A stretch of DNA of 64,000 nt from Dehalococcoidia bacterium (GCA_029246995.1 JAQWMB010000012.1:39725-103724); one strand, 5' to 3'. Positions 1-9,278 are shown, counted from the stretch's first letter. Numbers and translations are program-made. Notes: generated from the letters alone by a model not told the origin.

Positions 1-1
1 A

Positions 2-1543
2 TTGGAACAAACTCATCTTTCTTATGTTTTACTTGCTGGTAATTTTGTTTATAAGATAAAAAAATCAGTAGATTTCCCCTTCGTTCATCAATCTGAACTC
101 AGCCAAAGATATAATTTTTGCGTACAAGAAGTTGAACAAAATAAAAGATTGGCAAAAGAAGTTTATATTAAAGTAGTAAAAATTATACGTAATGAGTCTG
201 GTAAATATGAAATAGTTGAGGGTGAAGTTGATCCATGTAGTGAAATTATTGAATATGCAGTAAAAATGCGAAGATTAAAAGTTGATGATAATTTGGAGAA
301 TATAATCATGGATAATGCTCTTCCAGTAGATATTGCTGAACGAATAGTTAATTGTCTAATTCCTTTTCATCAAAATGCAGAAATATTTTCTGAAGGATTA
401 GATGCAGGAGGCTTTCAGGCTGAACGCAAATGGTGTAATGAAGAATTAAGTCAGCAAGCTCAACATATTAACAAAACTTTAAAACCAAAATCTGCTCAAA
501 TTATTAATCAATACATGCAAGAATCTTTATTGAAATTTGAAAAAATTTTTGATCTTAGATATTTGCAAAATAAGATTATCTTCGGCCATGGTGATTTACA
601 AATCAAGCATTTTTACCTAGATGCTTTTTATGAGGAAACATTATTAATAATAGATTGCATTGAATTTTCTACAGATTTTCATTTTAAGTACGTTGATCAA
701 GGTTATGATTTAGCATTCTTAACTATGGGATTAGATTTTCATAATCAAAGTATTCTTGCTGATGTAATATCCGGATTGTATATTGCATCAGCTGGTGATA
801 AATATCTAAGCTTATTGCATAATTATCACAAGTTTTTACGAGCTTTAATTAGAGGCAAGGTTGAAGGTCTTGCTGTTGGTTCAGAATCAATAAATGAACA
901 TACTAAGAAAAAAAATAAATTAAACTCTGAAATTTTTTTTAATCTCGCTGAAAAATATGCTTTAAAAAGTACTACTCCATTTATCTGTAGTATCGGCGGT
1001 CTGTCTGGTTCTGGAAAGTCTGTAATTGGAGGTGCAATTGCAAGTAGAATTGGTGCAGTATATTTATCTTCAGATGTAATTAGAAAAGAATTATTTAAAA
1101 TTCCCTTACATGAACATTTAAAAGATAATAGTGATATTACAATATATGATTATGAAGCAAATATTTCTGTTTATACTGAATTACGTAAGCAAGCAACTGA
1201 ATATGTTAAACAAGGATTTTCAGTAGTCATTGATGCTGCTCATCTCTTACGTGATGAGCGAGAAGAAACTATGATAATGATGGAATCTTTATCAATAAAC
1301 TGTTGTTTCTTATGGATTGAATCAACTGCAGAACTCATAAAACAAAGAATTAATAAAAGAATGAATAGTGCATATTATATTTCTGATGCAGATTTTAATA
1401 TTTATAAAAATCAGTTAGATTATGTTGAGGATATTCAGGACAATGAAAATATTATTAGTATTAGTAATACTGGTAGTATACAGAAAGTCATTGCTAATCT
1501 ACCTAAAATTGCCAAAGTATTAAGAGACAGATTTGAGTATTGA
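2..1543 (+). CDS. Aminoglycoside-phosphotransferase-like / P-loop kinase fusion, 5' end missing
   Basis: About 513 residues remain. The frame is open to the left edge, and the apparent TTG start is only the first start-like codon, so roughly 10-25 N-terminal residues probably lie outside the window. The first ~310 residues look like the APH-like fold of COG2187: THLSYVLLAGNFVYKIKK near the start, and HGDLQIKHFYLD then IIDCIEF in the catalytic region. A second domain from about residue 325 is a P-loop kinase (COG0645-like) with GGLSGSGKS near residue 333 and VVIDAAHLLRD as a later acidic motif. Family members are predicted small-molecule or protein kinases; the substrate is unknown. It ends just before the TPP riboswitch and probably belongs to an upstream operon. 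Confidence 0.8.
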   Translation: MEQTHLSYVLLAGNFVYKIKKSVDFPFVHQSELSQRYNFCVQEVEQNKRLAKEVYIKVVKIIRNESGKYEIVEGEVDPCSEIIEYAVKMRRLKVDDNLENIIMDNALPVDIAERIVNCLIPFHQNAEIFSEGLDAGGFQAERKWCNEELSQQAQHINKTLKPKSAQIINQYMQESLLKFEKIFDLRYLQNKIIFGHGDLQIKHFYLDAFYEETLLIIDCIEFSTDFHFKYVDQGYDLAFLTMGLDFHNQSILADVISGLYIASAGDKYLSLLHNYHKFLRALIRGKVEGLAVGSESINEHTKKKNKLNSEIFFNLAEKYALKSTTPFICSIGGLSGSGKSVIGGAIASRIGAVYLSSDVIRKELFKIPLHEHLKDNSDITIYDYEANISVYTELRKQATEYVKQGFSVVIDAAHLLRDEREETMIMMESLSINCCFLWIESTAELIKQRINKRMNSAYYISDADFNIYKNQLDYVEDIQDNENIISISNTGSIQKVIANLPKIAKVLRDRFEY

Positions 1544-1561
1544 TGCTATAATTTTTTTGTT

Positions 1562-1640
1562 CCGCAAGGGGAGCATCTGCTGAGAGGAATTATTCCAACC
1601 CTTCGAACCTGAACATGCTAAATCATGCGTAGGAATGCGG
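1562..1640 (+). promoter_or_regulatory. TPP (thiamine pyrophosphate) riboswitch aptamer
   Basis: The Thi-box signature elements are in order: GGGGAGC, GCTGAGAGG, CCCTTCGAACCTGA, then the ATCATGCGTAGGAA block. P1 closes perfectly, with CCGCA at 1562-1566 pairing with TGCGG at 1636-1640. A six-T run follows directly. The element precedes a thiamine-type ABC importer, as expected. An in-frame ATG at 1625 lies inside the aptamer and is very unlikely to be used for translation. Confidence 0.95.
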
Positions 1641-1650
1641 TTTTTTATTT

Positions 1651-1696
1651 ATCACCTCTTTCACTATGCTTAACTGTTATTTATTTGAAAGGTGAT
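1651..1696 (+). promoter_or_regulatory. Shine-Dalgarno-sequestering hairpin (riboswitch expression platform)
   Basis: ATCACCT at 1651-1657 is an exact complement of AGGTGAT at 1690-1696. The helix continues past a one-base bulge with TT/AA and a closing pair (about 9-10 bp in total). The 3' arm contains the best ribosome-binding site for the binding-protein gene, AAAGGTGA. Closing the hairpin would hide that site, so I infer translational control, possibly alongside termination at the T-run just after P1. Confidence 0.6.
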
Positions 1697-2719
1697 GTAA
1701 TTACACGTTTTATATCTGTACTATTTTGTTCTTTAGTAATTGTTTTGCTCAGTTGTGGCAACAGCGATAATGTGGCTGGAACATTGAAAATTATTACGCA
1801 TGATTCCTTTGATGTGAAACAGCAATTGATAGATGATTTTTCTAAGATAAATGATATTCATGTTGAAGTCATAAAAGCAGGTGATGCTAATCAAATTCTA
1901 ACCAGGAGCATTTTGAATGCTGGTAATCCTGAAGGAGATTTAATATTTGGAATTGATAATATTGCTTATAAAAGAATTAATAATTTTTCTGAATTATTAA
2001 TTCCATACGTGTCACCAAATAGAAAGCAAATTCCAAAAGAAATTTTAAATGCTTTTGATGATATTCCATATTTTACTCCAATTGATTATGGTTATGTGAG
2101 TATTAACTACGACCAAAAATTCAATCAACAAGACCCTCCTAAGAAGTTAGAAGAGCTATTATTACCTATTTGGAATAATCAATTTATTGTTCTAGATCCA
2201 GCTATTTCTTCTCCGGGTCTTCAGTTTCTTATTTCAACTATTGCTTATTTTGGTCCAGATTCTTGGTTAGATTTTTGGAAGGGATTAAAACAAAATAATG
2301 TCCTAGTAACTGATTCTTGGACGAGCGGCTATTATACGCATTTTTCTCAAAATGGAGGAGAAAGGCCATTAGTTGTTTCTTATACATCAAGTCCTGCCGC
2401 CGAGGCATTTTTTGGTGGACTAGATCGGCCACCAACACAAAATATTATTTTTGATAATTTATTTAGGCAAGTTGAGTCAGTCAGTATTTTGAAAGGTTCA
2501 GAAAATATTGTCAATGCAAAAAAATTCATTGATTTTATGCTAACAGATCCTTTTCAACAACAAATTCCTGAAACCATGTTTGTTTATCCAGTAAAACAAG
2601 ATTTAAAGCTTCCAGAATGGTGGAGCATGAATCCCGAAATTACTGAAATACAAAATTTTAGGTTTAGCAATAAAGAACTACAAGTTTGGATTACAGAGTG
2701 GTCAAAAGCTATGCGTTAA
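1685..2719 (+). CDS. thiB: Thiamine ABC transporter substrate-binding lipoprotein (ThiB-like)
   Basis: Periplasmic or surface thiamine-family binding protein, about 344 residues. An N-terminal hydrophobic segment ends in VLLSC, a lipobox-like site, so it is probably lipid-anchored. The mature part starts with GTLKIITHDSF and has DLIFGIDN and TPIDYGYVSINYD, typical of the ThiB family within the iron/thiamine-type binding proteins. It is the first gene behind the TPP riboswitch, with permease and ATPase downstream. The start is uncertain. The ATG at 1625 lies inside the riboswitch; TTG at 1685 is the first ordinary start outside it. The only good ribosome-binding site (1689-1695) would instead place the start near a rare ATT at 1700. 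Confidence 0.88.
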   Translation: MKGDVITRFISVLFCSLVIVLLSCGNSDNVAGTLKIITHDSFDVKQQLIDDFSKINDIHVEVIKAGDANQILTRSILNAGNPEGDLIFGIDNIAYKRINNFSELLIPYVSPNRKQIPKEILNAFDDIPYFTPIDYGYVSINYDQKFNQQDPPKKLEELLLPIWNNQFIVLDPAISSPGLQFLISTIAYFGPDSWLDFWKGLKQNNVLVTDSWTSGYYTHFSQNGGERPLVVSYTSSPAAEAFFGGLDRPPTQNIIFDNLFRQVESVSILKGSENIVNAKKFIDFMLTDPFQQQIPETMFVYPVKQDLKLPEWWSMNPEITEIQNFRFSNKELQVWITEWSKAMR

Positions 2720-2730
2720 TTTCATATATT

Positions 2731-4389
2731 ATGCAGAGATTCACAACTTTGCATTTTAATATTTTTTTTTCATTACTTGGTATAAGCTTGGTTATTTTCT
2801 TTATTCTATTACCAATTTTAAATCTTACTAATTTAGTATTTGATTCAAATAATTTTGATAGTTTTTTTGATTCTTTATTGAGTGTATTTAATAGTTATTA
2901 TCTAAAAATTGTTATAGTAACTTGTTATCAGGCTCTTTTATCTACGGTTGTAGCTTTATTCATCGGTTTACCAGCAGCTTTTATTTTATATCAGATTAAT
3001 TTTCCTGGTCGAAAGATATTATTAACATTGTGTACAATTCCTTTTATTTTACCAGTTGTAGTAGTTGCTTTATCCTTTAGAGATCTATTTAGTAATACAG
3101 GTTTTGTAAGTCAAATATTATCAATTTCTGGCATGCAATTCAGTCAAAGTATTTGGATCATCATCATTGCTCATGCTTATTATAACATGTCAATTATCAT
3201 ACGGATTGTTGGACCTTACTGGGAAAAGATTAGCATGCAATTTGAAGAAGCAAGCAATCTACTAGGTGCTAGAGATTTACAAAAAATGTTTTATGTATAT
3301 TTACCATTATTAATGCCAGTTATTTTTGCAGCATCGATGCTTGTTTTTTTATTTTGTTTTACTTCTTTTGGCTTAATTTTAATTTTAGGTACATCTGGAT
3401 TTGATACCTTAGAATTGGTAATTTATCGCTTAACAAATGGTCTTTATGGATTACAGGAAGCAGTAATTCTTTCATTTTTACAAATTATTTTCTGCGCAAT
3501 TATTTTTATAGTTTATTTAAAAGCTATTCAGTATTCTAGCCTTAATTTTGTATCTCAAATATCGATCAATAAAAATTTTAGGGAATTAAGAATAATTGAA
3601 AAAATTGCATCATTAATATTTTTGTGTTTTATTGCCTTTTTTTCTATTGTACCAATTGCGGTACTATTTATTCGTGCTTTTACTTTTCCTGACATACAAA
3701 GCTTTACGTTGCAGAATTTTAATCAAATATTTATAAACACTGGTAACCTGTCATATATTAATCCATTAGATGCAATTATTAATAGTCTTACATTGGCCTC
3801 GGGAACTTCTTTTTTAGTGATGTTAATTGGTTTTTTTACTGCTTGCTTCATTGAAAGTCAAAAATTTTTTTTAAAACGAATAGTTGACATTTTATTTTTA
3901 ATGCCAATTATAGTGCCTGTTATAACTTTATCTTTTGGCATAATAATCACATTTAACCGATCTTTCCTTGATTTAAGGCATTCTTTTATACTTATTTTTA
4001 TTGTGCATATTTTGCTTGGTCTACCCTTTGCATATTATTTATCTTCTTTAGCAATAGCTTCAGTTTCAAAGCAAATTAAGGAGGCAAGCTTGCTGTTAGG
4101 ATGCGCAAAAAAACTATTATGGCAAAAAATTTATTTGCCTTTAGTGAGAAACTATTTATTGACTGGAATAATTTTTTCTTTTGCGATATCTTTAGGAGAG
4201 TTTGGTTCAGTATCAATGCTTCGTGGTAGTGATTTTTATACTATTCCTTTAGTCATTTACCAGTATTTAAATCGACCAAGTGGTTATTTTTTAGGGCATG
4301 GGTATGCATTATCAGTTATTTTAGTGATTATCTCTTTTATTACTTTTTATTTAATAGAGAGATTGAATATTAATATATTGAAAAAATAG
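2731..4389 (+). CDS. thiP: Thiamine-type ABC transporter permease, fused two-domain
   Basis: Inner-membrane permease of about 552 residues with two homologous six-helix halves, the usual ThiP/FbpB arrangement. Each half has an EAA loop that docks the ATPase: FEEASNLLGARDL in the first half and IKEASLLLGCAKKL in the second. I start it at the ATG at 2731, 11 bp after the binding-protein stop. A longer frame would overlap thiB by 34 bp and add a polar leader that does not look native. It is 15 bp upstream of the ATPase gene, so the three genes form one riboswitch-controlled operon. Confidence 0.88.
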   Translation: MQRFTTLHFNIFFSLLGISLVIFFILLPILNLTNLVFDSNNFDSFFDSLLSVFNSYYLKIVIVTCYQALLSTVVALFIGLPAAFILYQINFPGRKILLTLCTIPFILPVVVVALSFRDLFSNTGFVSQILSISGMQFSQSIWIIIIAHAYYNMSIIIRIVGPYWEKISMQFEEASNLLGARDLQKMFYVYLPLLMPVIFAASMLVFLFCFTSFGLILILGTSGFDTLELVIYRLTNGLYGLQEAVILSFLQIIFCAIIFIVYLKAIQYSSLNFVSQISINKNFRELRIIEKIASLIFLCFIAFFSIVPIAVLFIRAFTFPDIQSFTLQNFNQIFINTGNLSYINPLDAIINSLTLASGTSFLVMLIGFFTACFIESQKFFLKRIVDILFLMPIIVPVITLSFGIIITFNRSFLDLRHSFILIFIVHILLGLPFAYYLSSLAIASVSKQIKEASLLLGCAKKLLWQKIYLPLVRNYLLTGIIFSFAISLGEFGSVSMLRGSDFYTIPLVIYQYLNRPSGYFLGHGYALSVILVIISFITFYLIERLNINILKK

Positions 4390-4404
4390 AAAGCTTTTAG
4401 GTTT

Positions 4405-5448
4405 ATGGAATTATTAAATATTAGCAATCTTTGTTATAACTATGGTGAAGATTTTTATCTTAAAGATATTGCATTTTCATTAGAGCATAATAAATCAGTA
4501 GGTCTATTTGGCCCCTCTGGGTCTGGTAAGTCAACTATTCTTAGATTGATTTCCGGACTTTCGAAACCACAATCTGGTGAAATTTTGTTAGATGGCCAAT
4601 CAATAATTAATCAAGAATCTCATACGCGTTCAATTGGGATGATTTTTCAACATCACGCTCTTTTTCCACATTTAAATGTTTATGATAATATTGCTTTTGG
4701 TTTAAAGATGCAGCAACTTGATAGAGATAACATTGATATCCAAGTGAACAGCTTATTAAATGTTTTTAAAATTAGTAAGCTAAAAAATCGTAAAATCAGT
4801 GAATTATCTGTTGGTGAGTCACAACGTGTGGCAATTGCAAGATCTCTAGCACCAAAACCAAAATTACTCTTAATGGACGAACCATTTAGTTCATTAGATT
4901 ATGCTTTAAAAGTCCAGTTAAGATTAGAAATTTCTGAAATTTTACATGATATGAATATTGCATCAATTGTGGTTTCGCATGATATCCAAGATATTGTTCC
5001 ATTTTCTGATCATATTTTATTATTGAAAGATGGAAAGATGCTTTTTGATAGCCATCTCCCAGAATTATATTCTGACCCTAAATTAAAAGATGTTGGATCG
5101 ATGCTTGGTTTTTTTAGTCTTAAAGATTTTCTTGCTGGTATAAAAGATTTAAATACAATTGTCCCTGATAAACTGAAGGATGTTGACTATGATCATCTAG
5201 ATTTTATTATTCACCCCGATAATCTTTTTGTTTACCAAAAACCTAATCCTGATATGTTTGCTGTTGAATGTAGAATAGAGAAAATTTTTTATTCAGGTCC
5301 AAATCCTCAAGTCATTTTACAAAGAGTAGCTAATGGGGATAGTGCTTTTATATCGGCTATTTGGAGAGAAAATATAAAACCAGATGAAGTCAATACTGTC
5401 TATCTCTGTTTTCAAAATGAAGATTTGAAATGCCTTAGACAAAATTAG
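4405..5448 (+). CDS. ABC transporter ATP-binding protein of the thiamine importer
   Basis: Energises uptake through the adjacent permease. Visible motifs: Walker A GPSGSGKST at residues 36-44, Q-loop Q82, signature LSVGESQ at 134-140, Walker B LLLMDE at 154-159, D-loop SSLD and H-loop H192. The signature differs from the usual LSGGQ in two positions (V136 and E138). At 347 residues it is longer than ThiQ proteins (about 230), with a C-terminal extension like the regulatory domains of PotA/FbpC-type ATPases. Thiamine specificity is therefore inferred from context. Its stop overlaps the stop of the convergent DUF192 gene. Confidence 0.88.
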   Translation: MELLNISNLCYNYGEDFYLKDIAFSLEHNKSVGLFGPSGSGKSTILRLISGLSKPQSGEILLDGQSIINQESHTRSIGMIFQHHALFPHLNVYDNIAFGLKMQQLDRDNIDIQVNSLLNVFKISKLKNRKISELSVGESQRVAIARSLAPKPKLLLMDEPFSSLDYALKVQLRLEISEILHDMNIASIVVSHDIQDIVPFSDHILLLKDGKMLFDSHLPELYSDPKLKDVGSMLGFFSLKDFLAGIKDLNTIVPDKLKDVDYDHLDFIIHPDNLFVYQKPNPDMFAVECRIEKIFYSGPNPQVILQRVANGDSAFISAIWRENIKPDEVNTVYLCFQNEDLKCLRQN

Positions 5449-5921
5449 GGCAGTAAAACTGAATCACCTATTTTAATGTTATGATTGCTAAACCATTTTT
5501 CTGGTGCTTCTATAGCATAATTAAAGCTAAATTTTGAGGTATAAATAGTTTGATTGTGAGCTTTCATTTCTTGAATATCAACGATGATTTTTTTAGAATC
5601 AATAAATGCTATAGATAAATTAATTTTTGTACTTTTCATTGAAAATCCTCTATATTTATTTTGACTCTCAAATTTGAAAAGCATACCATGATTTTTGAGT
5701 TCATCTTTATTTGATAAGCCTATGCCATATTCTTCTTGATGAGGTACTTCAACTAGTAAAGATACATATTGATTTGTATTAGGTTTAAAAAATTGTACCT
5801 CTTTTAATTCATTACTTTTTTTATCTAACTCTAGATTAAACATATTAGTGATAGGAATTATAAAAAATGAAATTAATAATAAGAGAGATAAAAGAATTTT
5901 TTTGTTTTTGATTGAATCCAT
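5445..5921 (-). CDS. DUF192 family membrane-anchored protein
   Basis: 158 residues with one N-terminal hydrophobic segment (about residues 8-27) acting as signal or anchor, followed by a DUF192 domain. Family hallmarks seen include GIGLSNKDELKNHGMLFKF, SMKSTKINLSIAFID and the closing YAIEAPEKWFSNHNIKIGDSV. The family is widespread in bacteria and archaea and has no established biochemical role. It converges on the ATPase gene with a 4-bp overlap of the stop codons. The upstream gap is shared with the divergent gene at 5987. Confidence 0.85.
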   Translation of the reverse strand: MDSIKNKKILLSLLLLISFFIIPITNMFNLELDKKSNELKEVQFFKPNTNQYVSLLVEVPHQEEYGIGLSNKDELKNHGMLFKFESQNKYRGFSMKSTKINLSIAFIDSKKIIVDIQEMKAHNQTIYTSKFSFNYAIEAPEKWFSNHNIKIGDSVLLP

Positions 5922-5986
5922 CTAGTTGCCTTCAATAGATTGTATATAATGAAAATGAACTAATAAAGACTATAAAGAAAAGAACA

Positions 5987-6730
5987 ATGCAAAATACAGA
6001 ATTAATTAATTCCATTCAAAATTCTTGGATTCAAATAAGAGACAAAGGTGCTCTTGATAAGTTAGACATTTTAGATAATTTAATGGGTAGGATTGGTCTA
6101 GAAGGTGCTCCAGGATATGACTGTGGCATTAGAGATACTTTCTCTATTTTTTCTATAGATGACGATGCTGTAATTTATTTACCCACTGGTGAAGTCACGC
6201 ATTCTGATGAAGAAGCAAGATTTATAGCAAATATTTATGCAATTAGATTATTTCTTGCAGCTGGGCTTGGTTTTGAGGCAAAAATCATTAATGCTCTTGC
6301 TGCTACGTATGCAATGTCTTGGGCTAAAAAAAGTGGTAATAATTATGGTCATTCAGCTTTAACGCTTACTACCTCAATATGGCTGATTGCATTAGAGCCA
6401 AAACCTGAATCTGATGAGCCCTTCCCCATTAATTGGGATCTTCCATGTTTTGATAATCCAGAAATTTGGAACTTTGAATTTAATTTACATTCTAGATATG
6501 ATATTCGTGAGCGAGTACTTGATTGGTGTATTTTCATTGTTAATAATGTAGAGTTGATAAACGATGTTTCAATTTTTTCAATTCTAGAGCCAATTTTGTA
6601 TATGAAAAATGATTCGCGTGCAAAATTATTTCTGGATAAATTTAGCGAATTACAGGATCACCATCAAAGTTCTTCAGCAAGTGCTTTGATGGAGAAAAAA
6701 CGCATTGTTGATGTAATAAATAATTCTTAG
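5987..6730 (+). CDS. Hypothetical protein, 247 aa
   Basis: I do not recognise this family. The product is soluble and acidic, with no signal peptide. The middle (about residues 85-150) is rich in Ala, Leu and small residues with helical character, flanked by several Trp-containing segments. A good -10-like TATAAT sits at 5945-5950, just upstream. It is a single gene between a divergent DUF192 gene and a convergent HAD gene. Codon use matches its neighbours, so it looks like a native gene. Confidence 0.7.
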   Translation: MQNTELINSIQNSWIQIRDKGALDKLDILDNLMGRIGLEGAPGYDCGIRDTFSIFSIDDDAVIYLPTGEVTHSDEEARFIANIYAIRLFLAAGLGFEAKIINALAATYAMSWAKKSGNNYGHSALTLTTSIWLIALEPKPESDEPFPINWDLPCFDNPEIWNFEFNLHSRYDIRERVLDWCIFIVNNVELINDVSIFSILEPILYMKNDSRAKLFLDKFSELQDHHQSSSASALMEKKRIVDVINNS

Positions 6731-6750
6731 ATAAAATGTTTTATATACTC

Positions 6751-7131
6751 TTAATTATCTTTTTTGATATTTTGAATATCTTCTAGAACCTTTATTAGTT
6801 CTTGATCATCTTCAGTAGCTATATCAGGAATATGATATCCTCCAAATACTTGCACAACTGATTCATGATCATCTATAACATAATCAACGCTTACATTTAC
6901 GCCAAGTTTTGGCAGTCTTGCACGATGGTCATAAAGTGGTTTAATAAAATAATCTTTGACGTATTTATCTAAATCAACTTTTTCTATTTCTTTTTTCCTT
7001 ATTCCTATGCCTGACCAGATATAAATTGTATGCCCGTCTTCTATAATTTTTTTAAAGACATCTTCAGCATTATTACGAAGCTTGCCATCCCACATAATAA
7101 GAGTGTTATCAACATCGAAAAAGATATTCAT
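6751..7131 (-). CDS. Small HAD-like hydrolase
   Basis: 126 residues. The N-terminus FFDVDNTLIMWDG is HAD motif I (DxDxT; nucleophile D7, general acid D9). WSGIGIRKKE matches motif II (S/T after a strand), and YVIDDHESV near the C-terminus matches the acidic motif IV. It is short and has little or no cap, so it may act on a large substrate or phosphoprotein; the substrate is unknown. A divergent promoter region of about 180 bp separates it from the aminotransferase gene at 7312. Confidence 0.75.
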   Translation of the reverse strand: MNIFFDVDNTLIMWDGKLRNNAEDVFKKIIEDGHTIYIWSGIGIRKKEIEKVDLDKYVKDYFIKPLYDHRARLPKLGVNVSVDYVIDDHESVVQVFGGYHIPDIATEDDQELIKVLEDIQNIKKDN

Positions 7132-7311
7132 TTTTTAGCCTAAGTTAATTTTTTTGAACTTTATCAATTATAATCAAGAAATAAATATGAACAAATACAA
7201 TCGTCAATTCTTTTTAATACACATTTTTTATTGTCACTTTTAAATTTTTATTCAATATGTTTTTTTTTCTAATTAGTGCAATAATTATTTAATTAAATAA
7301 GAAAGCTTTCT

Positions 7312-8478
7312 ATGGATATAGAATTATTCACTGCAGGTATATTAAAGCAGATTGCCCCGCCTTCTAAGATGTCGAGTGCATTGTTTGACTTGAGCGTTGG
7401 AGCTCCAGATGAGGATTCATTGCCTAATGAAGCTTTGTTGAATGCTTTGCAAGAAACTTTATACCATGATCCAGTTAACTCTCTCATATATGCAGGGACT
7501 AGTGGATATATTGATTTAAGATCTTGGATTGCAACAACTCATGCAAGCACAGGTAATAATTTTAATTCTGATAATGTTTCCTTAGTTTCTGGCAGTGCAC
7601 ATGGCCTAGATAATATTGCAAGAACATTTTTAGAGCCAAATGATTTTGTTTTAATGAGTTCACCAACTTATCCAGGTGCTATTCGTACATTTCAATCATG
7701 TGGTGCAAAAATTGTTGATATTCCTTCTGATCAGTTCGGAATTGATTTAAATCACTTAGAAGATTTATTATCTGACTATAATCATAAAAATAAAAAGATT
7801 AAAATCCTTTATGTTGTTTCTAGTTATAATAATCCCAGTGGGATGAGTATTAATAATAATCAAAAAAAATCTTTAGTAAAATTATGCGAGAAATATTCTG
7901 TTCTCATCGTTGATGATAGGGCATACAGCATGATTACCTTTGAGCGTAATCCTGATCCAAGCCTATCTACTATTTGCCCTAGTGAAAATATTATTGAAGT
8001 AGGAACATTCTCAAAAACGATTGCTACTGGTATTAGAGTCGCTTGGATAATGGCTAGTAAATCTATTATAAATAATCTGAATTTAATGAGGTTTGATAAT
8101 GGCGGTTCTAGCTTGATGCAAAGAATGGTATTTAGTTTTGTTAATTCGTCGCATTATCCTAAGCATTTGGCTAGCGTCAATCAAATTTATAAACGTAAAA
8201 GAAATATTGTTTCTGATGCACTTACAAAATATTGCTCTGATCATGTTGAATTTCATATTCCTCAAGGTGGGTTTTATCATTGGGTAAAAATTAAAAATGG
8301 TTTAAAAAATTCTAAATTAGCAGAAAATGCGCTGAAGCAAGGTGTTGGTATTAATGTTGGTAATATTTATTTTGTTAATCGTGAGGATACTGAACATGTA
8401 AGAATTGTTTATTCAAAATTGAAGGAAAGTGATTTAGTAGATGCAGTTAAAATTTTATCTACTTGCTTCAAAAATTAG
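7312..8478 (+). CDS. PLP-dependent aminotransferase, class I/II
   Basis: 388-residue fold-type I aminotransferase. Seen: the cofactor-contact region SGSAHGLDNIARTF, YNNPSG (Asn at the pyridine-ring site), DDRAYSMITF (Asp pairing with the PLP nitrogen), and GTFSKTIATGIRVAW carrying the PLP-binding lysine. The overall pattern resembles 2-aminoadipate/MocR-type aminotransferases (LysN-like) more than aspartate aminotransferases. The exact amino acid cannot be told from sequence. It is followed closely by the reductase gene at 8502, so the two are probably co-transcribed. Confidence 0.85.
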   Translation: MDIELFTAGILKQIAPPSKMSSALFDLSVGAPDEDSLPNEALLNALQETLYHDPVNSLIYAGTSGYIDLRSWIATTHASTGNNFNSDNVSLVSGSAHGLDNIARTFLEPNDFVLMSSPTYPGAIRTFQSCGAKIVDIPSDQFGIDLNHLEDLLSDYNHKNKKIKILYVVSSYNNPSGMSINNNQKKSLVKLCEKYSVLIVDDRAYSMITFERNPDPSLSTICPSENIIEVGTFSKTIATGIRVAWIMASKSIINNLNLMRFDNGGSSLMQRMVFSFVNSSHYPKHLASVNQIYKRKRNIVSDALTKYCSDHVEFHIPQGGFYHWVKIKNGLKNSKLAENALKQGVGINVGNIYFVNREDTEHVRIVYSKLKESDLVDAVKILSTCFKN

Positions 8479-8501
8479 TTAAAAATAGAGATTGGACCTT
8501 T

Positions 8502-9278
8502 ATGTATAACTCATTAAAAAATAACCAAGCATTGATTATTGGTGGGACTAAAGGTATTGGAAAAGCAATTGCTCTGCGACTTGCTTCCGAAGGAGTGAAT
8601 TTATTAATAAATTATCATAGTTCTGATGATTTAGCAGAACAAACAGCTGATGAATGCAAAAAATCTGGCGTCCAAGTTGAATTAATTAAAGCTGACATTA
8701 GTGCAACAAATGGTATTGATGTTATTACTCAAAAGATTGATAGTATGAGTCGATTGGATATTCTTATTTTAAATGCTGCAAAAGGGCTAGAGAGGCCCAG
8801 GATGGCTATTGAACAAAAATCTGGTCATATTCAATCAACTTTGGATACGAATTTGATTGCTCCATGGGAAATTATTAAATCATCAAGTAAGATAATGAAA
8901 AAAAATAGCCAGGGCTCAATTGTAGGTCTTTTGACACCTGGTACAAAATTTTACATAGAAGGCTATTCTGCTGTCGCTATTTCTAAAGGAGCATTTGAAG
9001 CATTAATTAAATATACTGCTGTTGAATTAGCTGGTTACAATATTCAGGTCAATGGAGTTATGGCTGGCCTAGTTGAAGAAACAGTTGGAAGTAAGTCATT
9101 TGATAAAATTTTAAATAAAATTAAAAATGTTATTCCAGCAGGCAGAAATGTTCACACTGAGGATGTTGCCAATTTAGTTATTTGGCTATGCTCCGATCAG
9201 TCAAATATGATTATTGGTCAGAACATTAATGTTGATGGTGGTTTTTCATTAGCTTCGTGGAAAACACTTCAGGATTAA
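8502..9278 (+). CDS. SDR family oxidoreductase with FabL-type active site (enoyl-ACP reductase III candidate)
   Basis: 258 residues from the ATG at 8502; an upstream TTG at 8463 would overlap the aminotransferase. NAD(P) binding is shown by GGTKGIGKA and an NAAKG motif. The catalytic motif is YSAVAISK, with six residues between Tyr and Lys instead of the usual three. That Y-x6-K spacing is the hallmark of FabL (enoyl-ACP reductase III), and the flanking sequence ([34 protein letters not shown]) also fits FabL. Likely role: the last reduction in fatty-acid elongation, in the cytosol. A related SDR of another function is possible. Confidence 0.78.
   Translation: MYNSLKNNQALIIGGTKGIGKAIALRLASEGVNLLINYHSSDDLAEQTADECKKSGVQVELIKADISATNGIDVITQKIDSMSRLDILILNAAKGLERPRMAIEQKSGHIQSTLDTNLIAPWEIIKSSSKIMKKNSQGSIVGLLTPGTKFYIEGYSAVAISKGAFEALIKYTAVELAGYNIQVNGVMAGLVEETVGSKSFDKILNKIKNVIPAGRNVHTEDVANLVIWLCSDQSNMIIGQNINVDGGFSLASWKTLQD

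Noticed and set aside
1625-1684. ATG at 1625 as the start of the thiamine-binding protein
   Set aside because: It lies inside the conserved 3' part of the TPP aptamer, and the residues it would add do not look like a lipoprotein signal start.
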